From Anaerorhabdus sp036637135 (GTDB lineage: Bacteria > Bacillota_I > Bacilli_A > Erysipelotrichales > Erysipelotrichaceae): a DNA stretch of 64,000 nt. This document shows, one piece after another, positions 1-9,064 of the stretch (within the stretch, counting starts at the first letter, position 1; each line of letters begins with the position of its first letter). A program made the translations under genes and the position numbers. The stretch is from NCBI RefSeq assembly GCF_036637135.1, contig NZ_JAVWNC010000002.1, forward strand, positions 10,819 to 74,818, given 5' to 3'. Below the pieces are notes generated by a model. It was given only the letters and a program-made list of their open reading frames with translations, was not told the origin of the DNA and did not search any database.

Positions 1-374
1 CGACTTCCGAAACATAAAATTAATGCTCCTGCAAAGACGAAGAATAAAGCGAACTTCTCAACTTTTAAACCAATAATAAAAGCTGTAATGGTTGTACCAA
101 TGTTAGCACCCATTACAATACCCGCAGCTTGTTCAAGTTTCATCAAACCTGCGCGAACTAATCCAATCGTAATCGCAGTAGTTGCGGACGAAGATTGAAT
201 TACAACAGTAATCAAGGTACCAATTAATACAGCCATAATTGGTTTTGAAGTGTATTTATCAATATATTCTCTAAGTTTATCCCCAGCTAGGCTTTTTAAG
301 CCATCCCCCATGAATTTTATACCGAATATAAAGAGGCCAAATCCGCCTAATATCGCATCCCAAGAAATGTTCAT
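1..374 (-). CDS. Na/phosphate symporter, NptA/PhoU-associated family (N-terminal part)
   Basis: This is the first 124 codons of a membrane symporter that runs off the left edge. Reading leftwards from the ATG at 372-374, the protein starts MNISWDAILGGFGLFIFGIK and carries the family's first glutamine-serine repeat (QSSSATT), followed by GIVMGANIGTT. Both are hallmarks of Na/Pi cotransporter II (NptA-like) proteins. Hydrophobic helices alternate with these motifs, as expected. A GGGGGA ribosome binding site lies about 6 bases upstream of the ATG. The rest of the protein, including any C-terminal PhoU-like domain, lies outside the window. The family call is firm; phosphate as the substrate is inferred from the family. 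Confidence 0.88.
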   Translation of the reverse strand, partial: MNISWDAILGGFGLFIFGIKFMGDGLKSLAGDKLREYIDKYTSKPIMAVLIGTLITVVIQSSSATTAITIGLVRAGLMKLEQAAGIVMGANIGTTITAFIIGLKVEKFALFFVFAGALILCFGS

Positions 375-401
375 CGCGTGTCCCCCAAAGTTTACAGGTT
401 T

Positions 402-410
402 ATTATAACA
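402..410 (-). promoter_or_regulatory. Extended -10 promoter of the Na/phosphate symporter gene
   Basis: On the minus strand this reads TGT-TATAAT, a perfect -10 hexamer with the TGn extension, 27 bases before the symporter ATG. No good -35 box sits at 16-18 bases, which is usual for extended -10 promoters. Confidence 0.6.
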
Positions 411-474
411 AGACGAGCCTACAAATTCATTCAAAATCGTATAATTTATTATTTTTTTTAATATCAGGCGAAAT

Positions 475-517
475 AAAAGCCTTATTTTAGTATTTATCTA
501 CCTAAAATAAAGCTTTT
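475..517 (-). terminator. Intrinsic terminator after the aminopeptidase gene
   Basis: A long inverted repeat with 16-bp arms and one mismatch (arms read AAAAGC.TTATTTTAG and its complement) encloses an 11-base loop, with a short T run following on the minus strand. It lies 7 bases past the aminopeptidase stop codon and closes the secA operon. Confidence 0.75.
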
Positions 518-523
518 TAAGAT

Positions 524-1747
524 TTAGATTGCCCAAACTCCGTTTTCAAATACTACAACTTCTTTATCCTCTTTTGTTGTACCAACAATTTTTAGATCCT
601 CAGATCCAATCATAAAGTCAACATGAATCATAGAATCATTATAATTTTCTTTTTCAAAATCTTCATTCGACATCTTTTCATAGTTTTTTAAATTATTTCT
701 AAATGCCATACCAAACGCTAAGTGACAACAAGCATTTTCATCAAACAATGTATTATAGAACATAATTCCAGTTCTATTAATTGGTGAATCATAAGGAACA
801 AGTGCTACTTCTCCTAAATAAGGTGCCGAAGCATCCATACTAATCATTTCTTCCAAGTATTTTTGTCCAACTTTAGCTTTTACTTTTACAGCTTTACCTT
901 TTTTAAATTGAACTGTAAAATCTTCAATAAGATTTCCTTGATAAGATAATGATTTAGTAGAAACCACTTTACCATCTACACGATATTTGTCTGGCATTGT
1001 GAATACTTCTTCAGTTGGCATATTCGCAACAAATTGCGTACCATTCATTTGTGTTTCTTCTGCACTTAACCAAACATGTTTTGGATGCAATCCAACTGTT
1101 AAGTTAGTACCATTCGAAGATGTATAAGTCAAACGATCAAAGTGATAACGATTCATCTTACGAGCTTTAGTTGCAAGTGTCTTCACATGTTTTTCCCAAT
1201 TCGCAATTGGATCTCCATCTAAACGAGTACATTGATAAATAGCTTCATCTAACATTTCAAATGCTTCTTCTTCATCTACTCCTGGGAATACTTTTTTAGC
1301 CCACTTTACAGAAGGTAGAGCCACAATAACCCATTGGTATCTATTTTCATTTGCTTCTCTATATGGTTTTAATATTGGATAACGTGCTTGTCTTGCTTTT
1401 GACATCTTCGCAGTATCTACACCATTTAGATAATCTGGATCTTTATCTTCAACATAGATACAACACGGTTTATTATCAACATCGTATTGCTCAATTGCTT
1501 CTTCATATTTTTCAACAGTGCTTAATGTTTTTAATGAACGATATTTATAATTTAACTTAATCAATGTTTCATCTGAAAAGTCGACGATTACTTTTCTTGC
1601 TTTTGCTTTATAAGCTTCCTCAGCAAGGTAATGCGCAAACTCAACATTTTGTGGTGATACCAAAATTCTTACATCTTGTCCTTTTTGAACATTAGCTCCC
1701 ACTTTGACAACTAACTTCGCATAATTCTTTAGTGTTTTTGTATTCAT
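524..1747 (-). CDS. M29 family aminopeptidase (AmpS/PepS type)
   Basis: This is a cytoplasmic metallo-aminopeptidase of 407 residues, the usual length for family M29. It removes N-terminal residues from peptides. The metal-binding residues can be picked out: Glu in PTEEVFTMPD, Glu in LGEVALVP, His in ACCHLAFG, and His and Asp in IHVDFMIGS near the C-terminus. The start ATG overlaps the stop codon of the upstream lipoprotein hydrolase by 4 bases (ATGA), so the two are translationally coupled. It is the last gene of the secA - zinc ribbon - hydrolase - aminopeptidase run. The family is clear; the exact peptide preference cannot be read from the sequence. Confidence 0.92.
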   Translation of the reverse strand: MNTKTLKNYAKLVVKVGANVQKGQDVRILVSPQNVEFAHYLAEEAYKAKARKVIVDFSDETLIKLNYKYRSLKTLSTVEKYEEAIEQYDVDNKPCCIYVEDKDPDYLNGVDTAKMSKARQARYPILKPYREANENRYQWVIVALPSVKWAKKVFPGVDEEEAFEMLDEAIYQCTRLDGDPIANWEKHVKTLATKARKMNRYHFDRLTYTSSNGTNLTVGLHPKHVWLSAEETQMNGTQFVANMPTEEVFTMPDKYRVDGKVVSTKSLSYQGNLIEDFTVQFKKGKAVKVKAKVGQKYLEEMISMDASAPYLGEVALVPYDSPINRTGIMFYNTLFDENACCHLAFGMAFRNNLKNYEKMSNEDFEKENYNDSMIHVDFMIGSEDLKIVGTTKEDKEVVVFENGVWAI

Positions 1748-3075
1748 TTCTTTTCCCCTTTACTTAACTCTCTTGTTTGAATCCATTTTACCATATCATC
1801 AATGACTTGTTGATCAACTTGTGCAGGTATTTGATAATCTGCTGTTGTTCCTTCAATAGATGGCATAAATAAGTGACTTAATCCTGGATAAGATTTCATC
1901 ATCACATTGTCTTTTCCTTCACTCAGTTTTTTCCATTCCTCATAATCATTGTCAAAGAATACTTGGAAATCTTCTTCACCTTGTAATATCAATACATCAC
2001 ATTTTAAATCTTCAAAGAATAATTTAGCGCGTGATTGATTTAATTGATACCAATATTTAAGAGGCATATTCCATACCACATAATCATCTGCAGTTTCTTC
2101 TGTTAGTCCTTGTATCTTTGCGATATTATCATCAATGGATTTTATTTGACCCGCAATGTCTTCTAGTTTTAATCCTTGCGCCAGAAGTGCATTAATTTGT
2201 TGATCCTTTATCACTTCTTCTAAACCTCTTGGAGTTCCCGCAAGTGATATAATCCCTTTAATCTCTGGATGATCATAAGCTAAGCGAGGCGCCAACATAC
2301 CACCTTGACTATGTCCCATTAAATAAATTTGGTTGTGATTAACAGGCATATCTTCTAATTGATGTACTACGTTTGAAAAATCAATGAAATACTCCCAATC
2401 TACAGTTTGTGAACGAACACCATCCCACGCTGGATAAGCGTAATATCTTTTATCATATCGAATAGAGGCAATACCTTGTTGAGCTAATCCATGCGCAATA
2501 TCTTCAAATGGTTTATTTTCAAAAATTTCTTCATTTAAATTTGAACTTCCAGACCCTTGTAACAAAATCACCACGGGAGGATTTTCCACTCCATTTGGTA
2601 ATGTCAACATACCATCTAGCATGTTACCATATCCTACCTTCACATTGGTTTCTGTGAAATCTTCTGTAGTTATAGCTTCGATTTGTGGGTGGTTTTCATT
2701 CAAATTAATTTGTTTTACTTCCATGTTTTCATCGTATTTTAATGATAAGCGAATTACTTTATTTTCAAATGTATAATTCACAATACCTAAATCACGATCA
2801 TCTGGACGAAACTCAAAGGCTTCCATCGAAACATATGCACCCGCATCTGTAACTAACTTATCCCAAGCTGATTTAAGTTTTTCATCACTCACATCTTTTT
2901 TTGTTTCTTTCGATAAATAGCTTTGTACTGTTTTATAATCTTGATCTTTTAGCGCTGTTGCAATTGTAGTACTTACAGCAAGAATATTTTCTGAAGTAAC
3001 TTCTAACTTTTCTTTTTCACTACAACCTGTTAAGAACATACATCCCAAAAGCAGCACTAGAATAATTTTTTTCAT
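1744..3075 (-). CDS. Alpha/beta hydrolase lipoprotein with N-terminal DUF3887-like domain
   Basis: This is a 443-residue secreted, lipid-anchored hydrolase. The signal peptide ends in the lipobox LTGC at about residues 15-18. Residues of roughly 25-130 look like the small DUF3887 domain often found in front of such hydrolases. The catalytic domain follows, with an oxyanion-type loop (ILLQGSGSS), nucleophile elbow GHSQGG, acid in LQGEEDFQ and histidine in YPGLSHLF, a complete Ser-Asp-His set. The substrate is unknown; an esterase or acyl hydrolase acting outside the membrane is likely. It starts 9 bases after the zinc-ribbon gene and overlaps the aminopeptidase by 4, so it belongs to the secA transcript. 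Confidence 0.87.
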   Translation of the reverse strand: MKKIILVLLLGCMFLTGCSEKEKLEVTSENILAVSTTIATALKDQDYKTVQSYLSKETKKDVSDEKLKSAWDKLVTDAGAYVSMEAFEFRPDDRDLGIVNYTFENKVIRLSLKYDENMEVKQINLNENHPQIEAITTEDFTETNVKVGYGNMLDGMLTLPNGVENPPVVILLQGSGSSNLNEEIFENKPFEDIAHGLAQQGIASIRYDKRYYAYPAWDGVRSQTVDWEYFIDFSNVVHQLEDMPVNHNQIYLMGHSQGGMLAPRLAYDHPEIKGIISLAGTPRGLEEVIKDQQINALLAQGLKLEDIAGQIKSIDDNIAKIQGLTEETADDYVVWNMPLKYWYQLNQSRAKLFFEDLKCDVLILQGEEDFQVFFDNDYEEWKKLSEGKDNVMMKSYPGLSHLFMPSIEGTTADYQIPAQVDQQVIDDMVKWIQTRELSKGEKK

Positions 3076-3084
3076 ACGATCTCC

Positions 3085-3333
3085 TTATTCCGCAACTTCT
3101 GTCACAATACTTTGTATAGCCTCTTCTTTTGTGATTTGCGTTGCACCATGACATATTGGACATAATTCATAATATTTCGTAGATATTGGAATAATTGGCA
3201 AGAAAAATAACGAAAACCAATTAGTTACTTTGATAACTTGCCAAGGTGTAATGTTATTACATCTTCCGCATCTCACTCTTTTTTGATAACCCAAGATTTT
3301 TTGAGTTGTCTTCGTACCAAATATGACAAACAT
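3085..3333 (-). CDS. Small zinc-ribbon protein
   Basis: This 82-residue protein has two CxxC knuckles (RCGRCNN and LCPICHG) about 30 residues apart, separated by a hydrophobic stretch containing WFSLFFLPIIPI. The layout matches the zinc-ribbon family of small bacterial proteins that start M-F-x-I-F-G (Pfam zinc_ribbon_15 type). Its start codon overlaps the last base of the secA stop (TAATG), which implies tight translational coupling. Function is unknown. The hydrophobic middle could dip into or rest on the membrane. Its position directly behind a secA that has lost its own zinc motif is notable. Confidence 0.75.
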   Translation of the reverse strand: MFVIFGTKTTQKILGYQKRVRCGRCNNITPWQVIKVTNWFSLFFLPIIPISTKYYELCPICHGATQITKEEAIQSIVTEVAE

Positions 3334-5648
3334 TATGCTTCCTCTTGTTGCTTATCTGGTTGACTTGTTAATGCGTAGATTGTTTGTTCAGTAATATTGT
3401 CCATCATATTTTCAAAACGTTCATGTGATTCTTCTTTGAAAGCATCAATTGGTTTTATCGATGCATATTGTCTTAAGTAGATACCTCTTTTTAAACGATC
3501 CATATTATCAACATGATCCATCCATTGATGATCAAGAACTGATAAGAATACCATCTTTTCAATTACTTGATTTTCTGGATATGCTTCTTGATAATTCTTC
3601 AATGCACTTTCCAACCAAACGCGATTTGCACTTTCAACTTGATTGAATCCTTCTTCGATGGCTTCTTCACTTACTTTTAATCGTTTCAATTGTTCATGTG
3701 TATGAATACGATTTTGATTTGTTTTATCTTGTTGATATCCTACTGCAAGTCTTTCGATGACTCTTGCATATAAACTTTCAATTAAGTCGGTAATTTCTTC
3801 CATTGCCAAAATATCATCACGTTGTGAATAAACTAAACGACGTTGTTCCATAAGCACATCATCATATTCCAATACATTCTTTCTTGAGTCAAAATGTAAT
3901 CCTTCAGCTCTTTCTTGAATTGCATCTACTAATTTACGCATTTTATCTTCTTGTACTTTATCCGCTTCGAAATCTTCAATTGTTTCTTTCATATAATCTG
4001 TCGCAAATTTTTCAACTAAATCATCTTCCATCGAAACAAAGAATCGAGAGTAACCAGGATCTCCTTGACGACCAGAACGTCCACGTAATTGATTATCTAT
4101 ACGTTTTGATTCATGTCTTTCACTACCTAATACCACAAGCCCACCTAATTCAATGACACCTTCACCTAATTTGATATCTGTACCACGACCTGCCATATTC
4201 GTTGCGATAGTTACTGTTTTACGTCTTCCAGCTTCAGCAACGATTTGTGCTTCTTTAGCATCTTCCTTTGCATTTAATACTTGATGAGGAATACCTTTCT
4301 TTTTTAATAGTTCCGATAAGTTCTCACTCATACCAATACTAATTGTACCCACAAGGACTGGTTGTCCTTTTTCATATAGTTCCACAACTTCATTTAAAAT
4401 TGCTTCATATTTTTCTCTCTTTGTTTTAAAGATTGCATCTGGAAAATCAACACGTGCAATAGAACGATTTGTAGGAATCACATAAACACGCATGTTGTAG
4501 GTATTTAAAAATTCTTGTTCCTCTGTTTTTGCAGTACCTGTCATTCCTGAAAGTTTGCTATATAAACGGAAGAAGTTTTGATAAGTAATTGTCGCAAGTG
4601 TTTTGTTTTCAATTTTAATTCCAACATTTTCTTTTGCTTGAATGGCTTGATGTAATCCATCAGAAAACTCTCGCCCTTCCATTTTTCTTCCTGTAAATTG
4701 ATCTACTAAAACAATTTCATCTTCTTGTACAACATACTCAACATCTTTTGTCATTAAAAAGTTTGCACGTAAAGCATTTTGCATATAGTGGATAAACTCT
4801 GCATTATCCGATCCATATAAATGTTCCATATTGAATGCGCGTTCAGCTTTTTTAATACCTTCATCGGTAAGTGTAACTGCATTGTCTTCAAGTATTATTT
4901 CTACATCTCGATCACGTTTACATGTTTTCGCAAATGCATCTGCTTTCATATAGTATGGTGATAATTGATCTCCCCATCCTGAAAGAATAAGTGGTGTACG
5001 TGATTCATCAATGAGTACTGAATCTACTTCATCAATAATGGCGTAGTGTAATCCACGTTGAACACGACCATCCAAAGTCTTAGCCATGTTATCTCTTAAA
5101 TAATCAAATCCTAATTCAGAGTTAGTTGAATATGTAATATCGCTAAGATAAACTTCTTTCTTTTGTTCAAATGATAAACTATGTAAGTTTACACCGACAG
5201 TTAACCCTAAGAAACGATATACTTCACCCATCCACTCAGCATCACGTGCCGCTAAGTATTCGTTAACTGTGATAACATGTGCACCTTTACCTTCAAGTGC
5301 ATTTAAATAAATCGGCATTGTTGCGGTTAATGTTTTACCTTCTCCTGTTTTCATTTCAGCCACATCACCAAAGTGTAGTAACACTCCACCTAAGATTTGT
5401 ACTGGATACGGAAATTCACCTAAAACACGTTTTGCTGCTTCACGACATGTTGCAAATGCTTCTGGTAATAAACTTTCTAAACTCTCACCTGAAGCAATTC
5501 TATCTTTGTATTTAATTGTATTGGCTTTCAATTCATCATCACTACATTGGCTCATCACATCTTCAAATTTTAAAACCTTTTCTTGTAACTTTTGTGCCTT
5601 TGAATAATGACGTTGTTCACTGTTAATTAAATTTGTTAAAAATCCCAT
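3333..5648 (-). CDS. secA: Protein translocase ATPase SecA, short C-terminus
   Basis: This is the motor ATPase that drives pre-proteins through SecYEG at the membrane. At 771 residues it is shorter than typical SecA (about 800-900). Walker A is in EMKTGEGKT (around residues 98-106), the DEAD-type motif is DEVDSVLIDES, and the second helicase domain shows TNMAGRGTDIKLGEG and QLRGRSGRQGDPG. The C-terminus stops at KQQEEA soon after the helical scaffold and lacks the usual C-terminal CxCxS..C(C/H) zinc motif. The start has an AGGAGA site 5 bases upstream. Only 49 bases, containing a hairpin, separate it from pulA. If the genome has a second SecA this could be SecA2, but the sequence looks like the housekeeping form. 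Confidence 0.95.
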   Translation of the reverse strand: MGFLTNLINSEQRHYSKAQKLQEKVLKFEDVMSQCSDDELKANTIKYKDRIASGESLESLLPEAFATCREAAKRVLGEFPYPVQILGGVLLHFGDVAEMKTGEGKTLTATMPIYLNALEGKGAHVITVNEYLAARDAEWMGEVYRFLGLTVGVNLHSLSFEQKKEVYLSDITYSTNSELGFDYLRDNMAKTLDGRVQRGLHYAIIDEVDSVLIDESRTPLILSGWGDQLSPYYMKADAFAKTCKRDRDVEIILEDNAVTLTDEGIKKAERAFNMEHLYGSDNAEFIHYMQNALRANFLMTKDVEYVVQEDEIVLVDQFTGRKMEGREFSDGLHQAIQAKENVGIKIENKTLATITYQNFFRLYSKLSGMTGTAKTEEQEFLNTYNMRVYVIPTNRSIARVDFPDAIFKTKREKYEAILNEVVELYEKGQPVLVGTISIGMSENLSELLKKKGIPHQVLNAKEDAKEAQIVAEAGRRKTVTIATNMAGRGTDIKLGEGVIELGGLVVLGSERHESKRIDNQLRGRSGRQGDPGYSRFFVSMEDDLVEKFATDYMKETIEDFEADKVQEDKMRKLVDAIQERAEGLHFDSRKNVLEYDDVLMEQRRLVYSQRDDILAMEEITDLIESLYARVIERLAVGYQQDKTNQNRIHTHEQLKRLKVSEEAIEEGFNQVESANRVWLESALKNYQEAYPENQVIEKMVFLSVLDHQWMDHVDNMDRLKRGIYLRQYASIKPIDAFKEESHERFENMMDNITEQTIYALTSQPDKQQEEA

Positions 5649-5666
5649 ATTTTTCTCCTATAAATA

Positions 5667-5685
5667 AAGAGGGTTAAACCCCCTT
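5667..5685 (-). terminator. Hairpin between pullulanase and secA genes (terminator or attenuator)
   Basis: A GC-rich hairpin with a GGGT/ACCC core and one internal mismatch sits 13 bases past the pulA stop, followed on the minus strand by TTTATTTAT. secA begins only 18 bases further on, so part of the transcription may read through into it. Confidence 0.55.
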
Positions 5686-5697
5686 ATTATTTTACTC

Positions 5698-7833
5698 TTA
5701 CATAATCGCACATACAAGTAAACTATGCGCTTTAATCTGAATATCTTGTGAACTTACTAATTTCTTAACCAATCCATTTTCATCTAATAATAGTGTACAT
5801 TTCTCATCAAAATGCAAATGACGATCAACACCAAATGGATTTAATACAATCTTCATCCCCTTACAATTCCATTTACTTTCATTGTGATGGATAGTAACCA
5901 CTAAAATATTCGCATCTAAATAATCAAAACTTACTTTCTCATCTATTTCCAATGCGCTTCTTAAACGGAAAGCTTCAAATTTTTTACGCAGAATAATACA
6001 AGTACGAGTGTACTGAACAACATCTTCATAACGTATCATACGATCCCAATCCATTTGATTGATTGAATCTGGTATATTGTACGTATTATGATAACCTAAC
6101 TTCGTACGGCAGAACTCTTGCCCTGCATGTAAGAAAGGAACGCCTTGCGCAAACATTACGCTAGCAATACACATTTTGTGTTTCTTGATCCGTATTTCTC
6201 TAGTATCTTCTTTACAACAATCTTTTATTTTATCCCAACATGTTTGATTATCGTGACATTCAACATAGTTAATTGATTGACTAGGTTCTTGAAATATTCT
6301 TACTGCATTTGTACTTTTCACATTCCCACAAAAACTACTTGCGACGTTGTACGCTAAATCACCATCACCAGTACAATATCCTTTTGCATAAGATTCATTC
6401 TCAGAAGATTTGCCTTTAATCGCATCTCTAAAATAATCATTAAAATGACCAACATCAGGCATCTTCGCATTGTTTGAAATACATGCTTTATTTTCTTCAC
6501 TCAAATACGTAGGTAAATTCCATCCCTCACCATAAACCATACAATCTGGTTTTAACTTCTTTGATTCTTTTGTAATTTCATTCATTGTATCAACATCAAG
6601 AATACCCATTAAATCAAAACGGAATCCATCAACACCATAACAATTTATCCACATTTTAACATTATCAATCATATATTTTCTCATCATCATACGACAACTA
6701 TCTGTATCATTACCACAGAATGAACCATTGGATAGAGAACCATTTTCATGATATCTAAAGTAGTAGAATGGAACTATTAAATTTAAATTCGCTTTTGATA
6801 AATCATAATGATGATTTAGTACAAGATCTAAGTTAACACGAATACCTACTTCATGAAATGCATTTACCACCTTACGCAATTCATTAACGCGTGTTAATGG
6901 ATGATTGGGATTTGAACTATATGATCCTTCAGGACAGAAATAATTCAATGGATCATATCCCCAATTATACTGACGATTTGGATAATCTTCATCAATGGTC
7001 GCAAAATCATAGACTGGCATAAGCTGTACATGTGTTACGCCTAATAATCGAATGTAATCAAATCCAGTAGCTCGTCCATTATTTTTAGTATTGCGTTCAA
7101 TTAACCCCTCATACTTACCATTCTTTTTATTGCCACTTGTACTACTTGAAGTCATATCTCGAACACTTATTTCATAAAGAATTGCATCCACAGGATGTTC
7201 AAATACTGGTAATTCACTATTTGATAATGCCACAAAATCTTCACTATCTAAAATCGCACTACGCGATCCATTGGATGTACATGATATTGCATACGGATCT
7301 GTAGCTTCATGTATTTCATCATTTACATGAACTAAATACGTGTACGTGCTATTTTTTAAGTCTTCCTCCACATGCAAGCGATAAACTCCTTTATCACTTC
7401 TTTTCATTGGATAAACTTTCTCTTCTCCATGCTTAATTATTGAACACTCAACACGATGTGCAGTGGGTGCCCATACCGCAAATGTTGTACCTGTAGGATG
7501 ATAGGTATTTCCTAAATCAGTTCCATTGTATGCATAGGTTTCATCAAACATTCTTGTACGTACAATAAAACGAATTTGAAGGGGTGCTTGAAATCCATGA
7601 TTATCAACTACGATATATTCCAAACCTAAATCCAGTTCAGCAGGTATAATACAATCATATTGTGTATAGTTTGTATGATCCACAACACTTCGAATCACAC
7701 AATCACTATGAACACCTTTACTATTTTTAAGATAAAATGATTCAACTTTCCCATGATAAAACCGATGAGAAACATGAATTGTAACTTTACCATAGTCATC
7801 TAAATAAGCTTCAATACTTCTATCTTGTCTCAT
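5698..7833 (-). CDS. pulA: Type I pullulanase (glycogen/starch debranching, GH13)
   Basis: This enzyme hydrolyses alpha-1,6 branch points in pullulan, glycogen or limit dextrins. It has 711 residues. A CBM48-like beta domain spans about residues 105-190. The type I pullulanase signature YNWGYDP lies near residue 290. Catalytic-barrel motifs follow: nucleophile Asp in GFRFDLMG (about 407), acid Glu in YGEGW (about 436) and transition-state Asp in VECHDNQ. There is no signal peptide, so it acts in the cytoplasm and fits with the glycogen phosphorylase and branching enzyme genes just upstream. It has its own extended -10 promoter and is followed by a hairpin before secA. Confidence 0.93.
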   Translation of the reverse strand: MRQDRSIEAYLDDYGKVTIHVSHRFYHGKVESFYLKNSKGVHSDCVIRSVVDHTNYTQYDCIIPAELDLGLEYIVVDNHGFQAPLQIRFIVRTRMFDETYAYNGTDLGNTYHPTGTTFAVWAPTAHRVECSIIKHGEEKVYPMKRSDKGVYRLHVEEDLKNSTYTYLVHVNDEIHEATDPYAISCTSNGSRSAILDSEDFVALSNSELPVFEHPVDAILYEISVRDMTSSSTSGNKKNGKYEGLIERNTKNNGRATGFDYIRLLGVTHVQLMPVYDFATIDEDYPNRQYNWGYDPLNYFCPEGSYSSNPNHPLTRVNELRKVVNAFHEVGIRVNLDLVLNHHYDLSKANLNLIVPFYYFRYHENGSLSNGSFCGNDTDSCRMMMRKYMIDNVKMWINCYGVDGFRFDLMGILDVDTMNEITKESKKLKPDCMVYGEGWNLPTYLSEENKACISNNAKMPDVGHFNDYFRDAIKGKSSENESYAKGYCTGDGDLAYNVASSFCGNVKSTNAVRIFQEPSQSINYVECHDNQTCWDKIKDCCKEDTREIRIKKHKMCIASVMFAQGVPFLHAGQEFCRTKLGYHNTYNIPDSINQMDWDRMIRYEDVVQYTRTCIILRKKFEAFRLRSALEIDEKVSFDYLDANILVVTIHHNESKWNCKGMKIVLNPFGVDRHLHFDEKCTLLLDENGLVKKLVSSQDIQIKAHSLLVCAIM

Positions 7834-7854
7834 ATATACCTCTACTTTTTACAT

Positions 7855-7863
7855 ATTATAACA
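7855..7863 (-). promoter_or_regulatory. Extended -10 promoter of pulA
   Basis: The minus strand reads TGT-TATAAT, 21 bases before the pulA ATG and just downstream of the terminator that ends the ABC exporter operon. No convincing -35 is visible. Confidence 0.6.
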
Positions 7864-7888
7864 TTTTCTATGAAAGACAAAAGAAAAA

Positions 7889-7904
7889 GGCGAGAAATCT
7901 CGCC
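7889..7904 (-). terminator. Intrinsic terminator of the XRE-DUF3169-ABC operon
   Basis: A perfect GGCGAG/CTCGCC stem with a 4-base loop is followed on the minus strand by TTTTTCTTTT. It overlaps the last base of the permease stop codon. Confidence 0.9.
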
Positions 7905-9064
7905 TAGAACATACACTTTTCACTATTAAACATTTTCGCTAATACAAAGACAAAGATAAATGTATATATTAAATTAACGATAATCGTAATTGCAAAATAC
8001 ATTGTGTTCAAACTAAATCCAAAGATACCATTCATACAAGCAACATTGTTATACAAAGGAATTAATGCCGTTAATAATGCGGGCCCTTTTTCACCAATCA
8101 TCATTGAACTTACACCAATCAACATAACAATAATCATTAAAGGCATAATTGCAGTAGATGCTTCCTTAACACTTTTTGAATATGCTGAAATAATTGATAT
8201 CAGTGAAATAATAATCAGAATGCTTGATAGTATAATCATCAACAACATTGCGTAATCTGTCATTGAATATGCCATTGCATTTACACCTTCCATTTGACTA
8301 CCATATAGTTTTGGTAATGACAAGATAGTCCCTAAGAAACTGGATAATCCCGCAAGCAATGAAATAATACTCAAACTAATAATTTTCCCTATCGCAAGTT
8401 CACTACGTTTCATTGGCGTAACAAGTAATGTTGCAATAGTCCCTCTTTCTTTTTCACCTGCAATTGATTCAGGGGCAATACCCATACAACCACTAAAGAT
8501 AAATATCATGAGAAGCATCGGTAACATCATCGAGAACATTTCACCTGTCAAATCTTTTTCTGATGCTAAATCATAGATAACTCCTTGTGTATTATTGATA
8601 TCAAAAACATTAGATAATGAATTCTCATATTGATTCAACACTGTATCAATAACTCTGTAAGCACTCATTGAATCAGATTTAGTTGAGTTATAGTAGATTT
8701 GAATATTTGGAATGCTTGAACGATCTTCTACATTAGCTTCAAATTCACTTGGAAAAAGTATCGCAACATCAATTTCTTTATTCTCTATTTGCGTTAGAAT
8801 TGTATCCAACTCATTCTCTTCAAAACCTCTATAATCAAATTTTGTTTCTACAAACATCGGTTCTAATACAGAAGGCATTTCACTAACATATATTTTGGGA
8901 ATGTATGTATCATCACCTTCTATTTTACTTAAGAAACCACTTCCCATAAATGAGTATAATAAGTAAATCATCAATCCTGGAAATAAAACTGTAGTGAATA
9001 CTAACTTTCTATCTTTGAAAAAACGTGCAAGTTCTTTCTTTATAATTGTAAGTATATTACGCAT
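7904..9064 (-). CDS. ABC-2 type transporter permease (NatB-like)
   Basis: This is the membrane subunit of an ABC exporter, 386 residues from the chosen start. It has one N-terminal helix (VFTTVLFPGLMIYLLYSF), a large extracytoplasmic loop of about 150 residues, then five or so helices; SIAGEKERGTIATLLVTP is the conserved cytoplasmic coupling segment of ABC-2/NatB permeases. The longer frame opening at 9133 is rejected: the ATG at 9064 (MRNILTIIKKEL) has a GGAGG site 8 bases upstream and aligns with family starts. It overlaps the ATPase gene by 8 bases. The exported substrate is unknown; Na+ or a toxic peptide/drug are the usual guesses. Confidence 0.86.
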   Translation of the reverse strand: MRNILTIIKKELARFFKDRKLVFTTVLFPGLMIYLLYSFMGSGFLSKIEGDDTYIPKIYVSEMPSVLEPMFVETKFDYRGFEENELDTILTQIENKEIDVAILFPSEFEANVEDRSSIPNIQIYYNSTKSDSMSAYRVIDTVLNQYENSLSNVFDINNTQGVIYDLASEKDLTGEMFSMMLPMLLMIFIFSGCMGIAPESIAGEKERGTIATLLVTPMKRSELAIGKIISLSIISLLAGLSSFLGTILSLPKLYGSQMEGVNAMAYSMTDYAMLLMIILSSILIIISLISIISAYSKSVKEASTAIMPLMIIVMLIGVSSMMIGEKGPALLTALIPLYNNVACMNGIFGFSLNTMYFAITIIVNLIYTFIFVFVLAKMFNSEKCMF

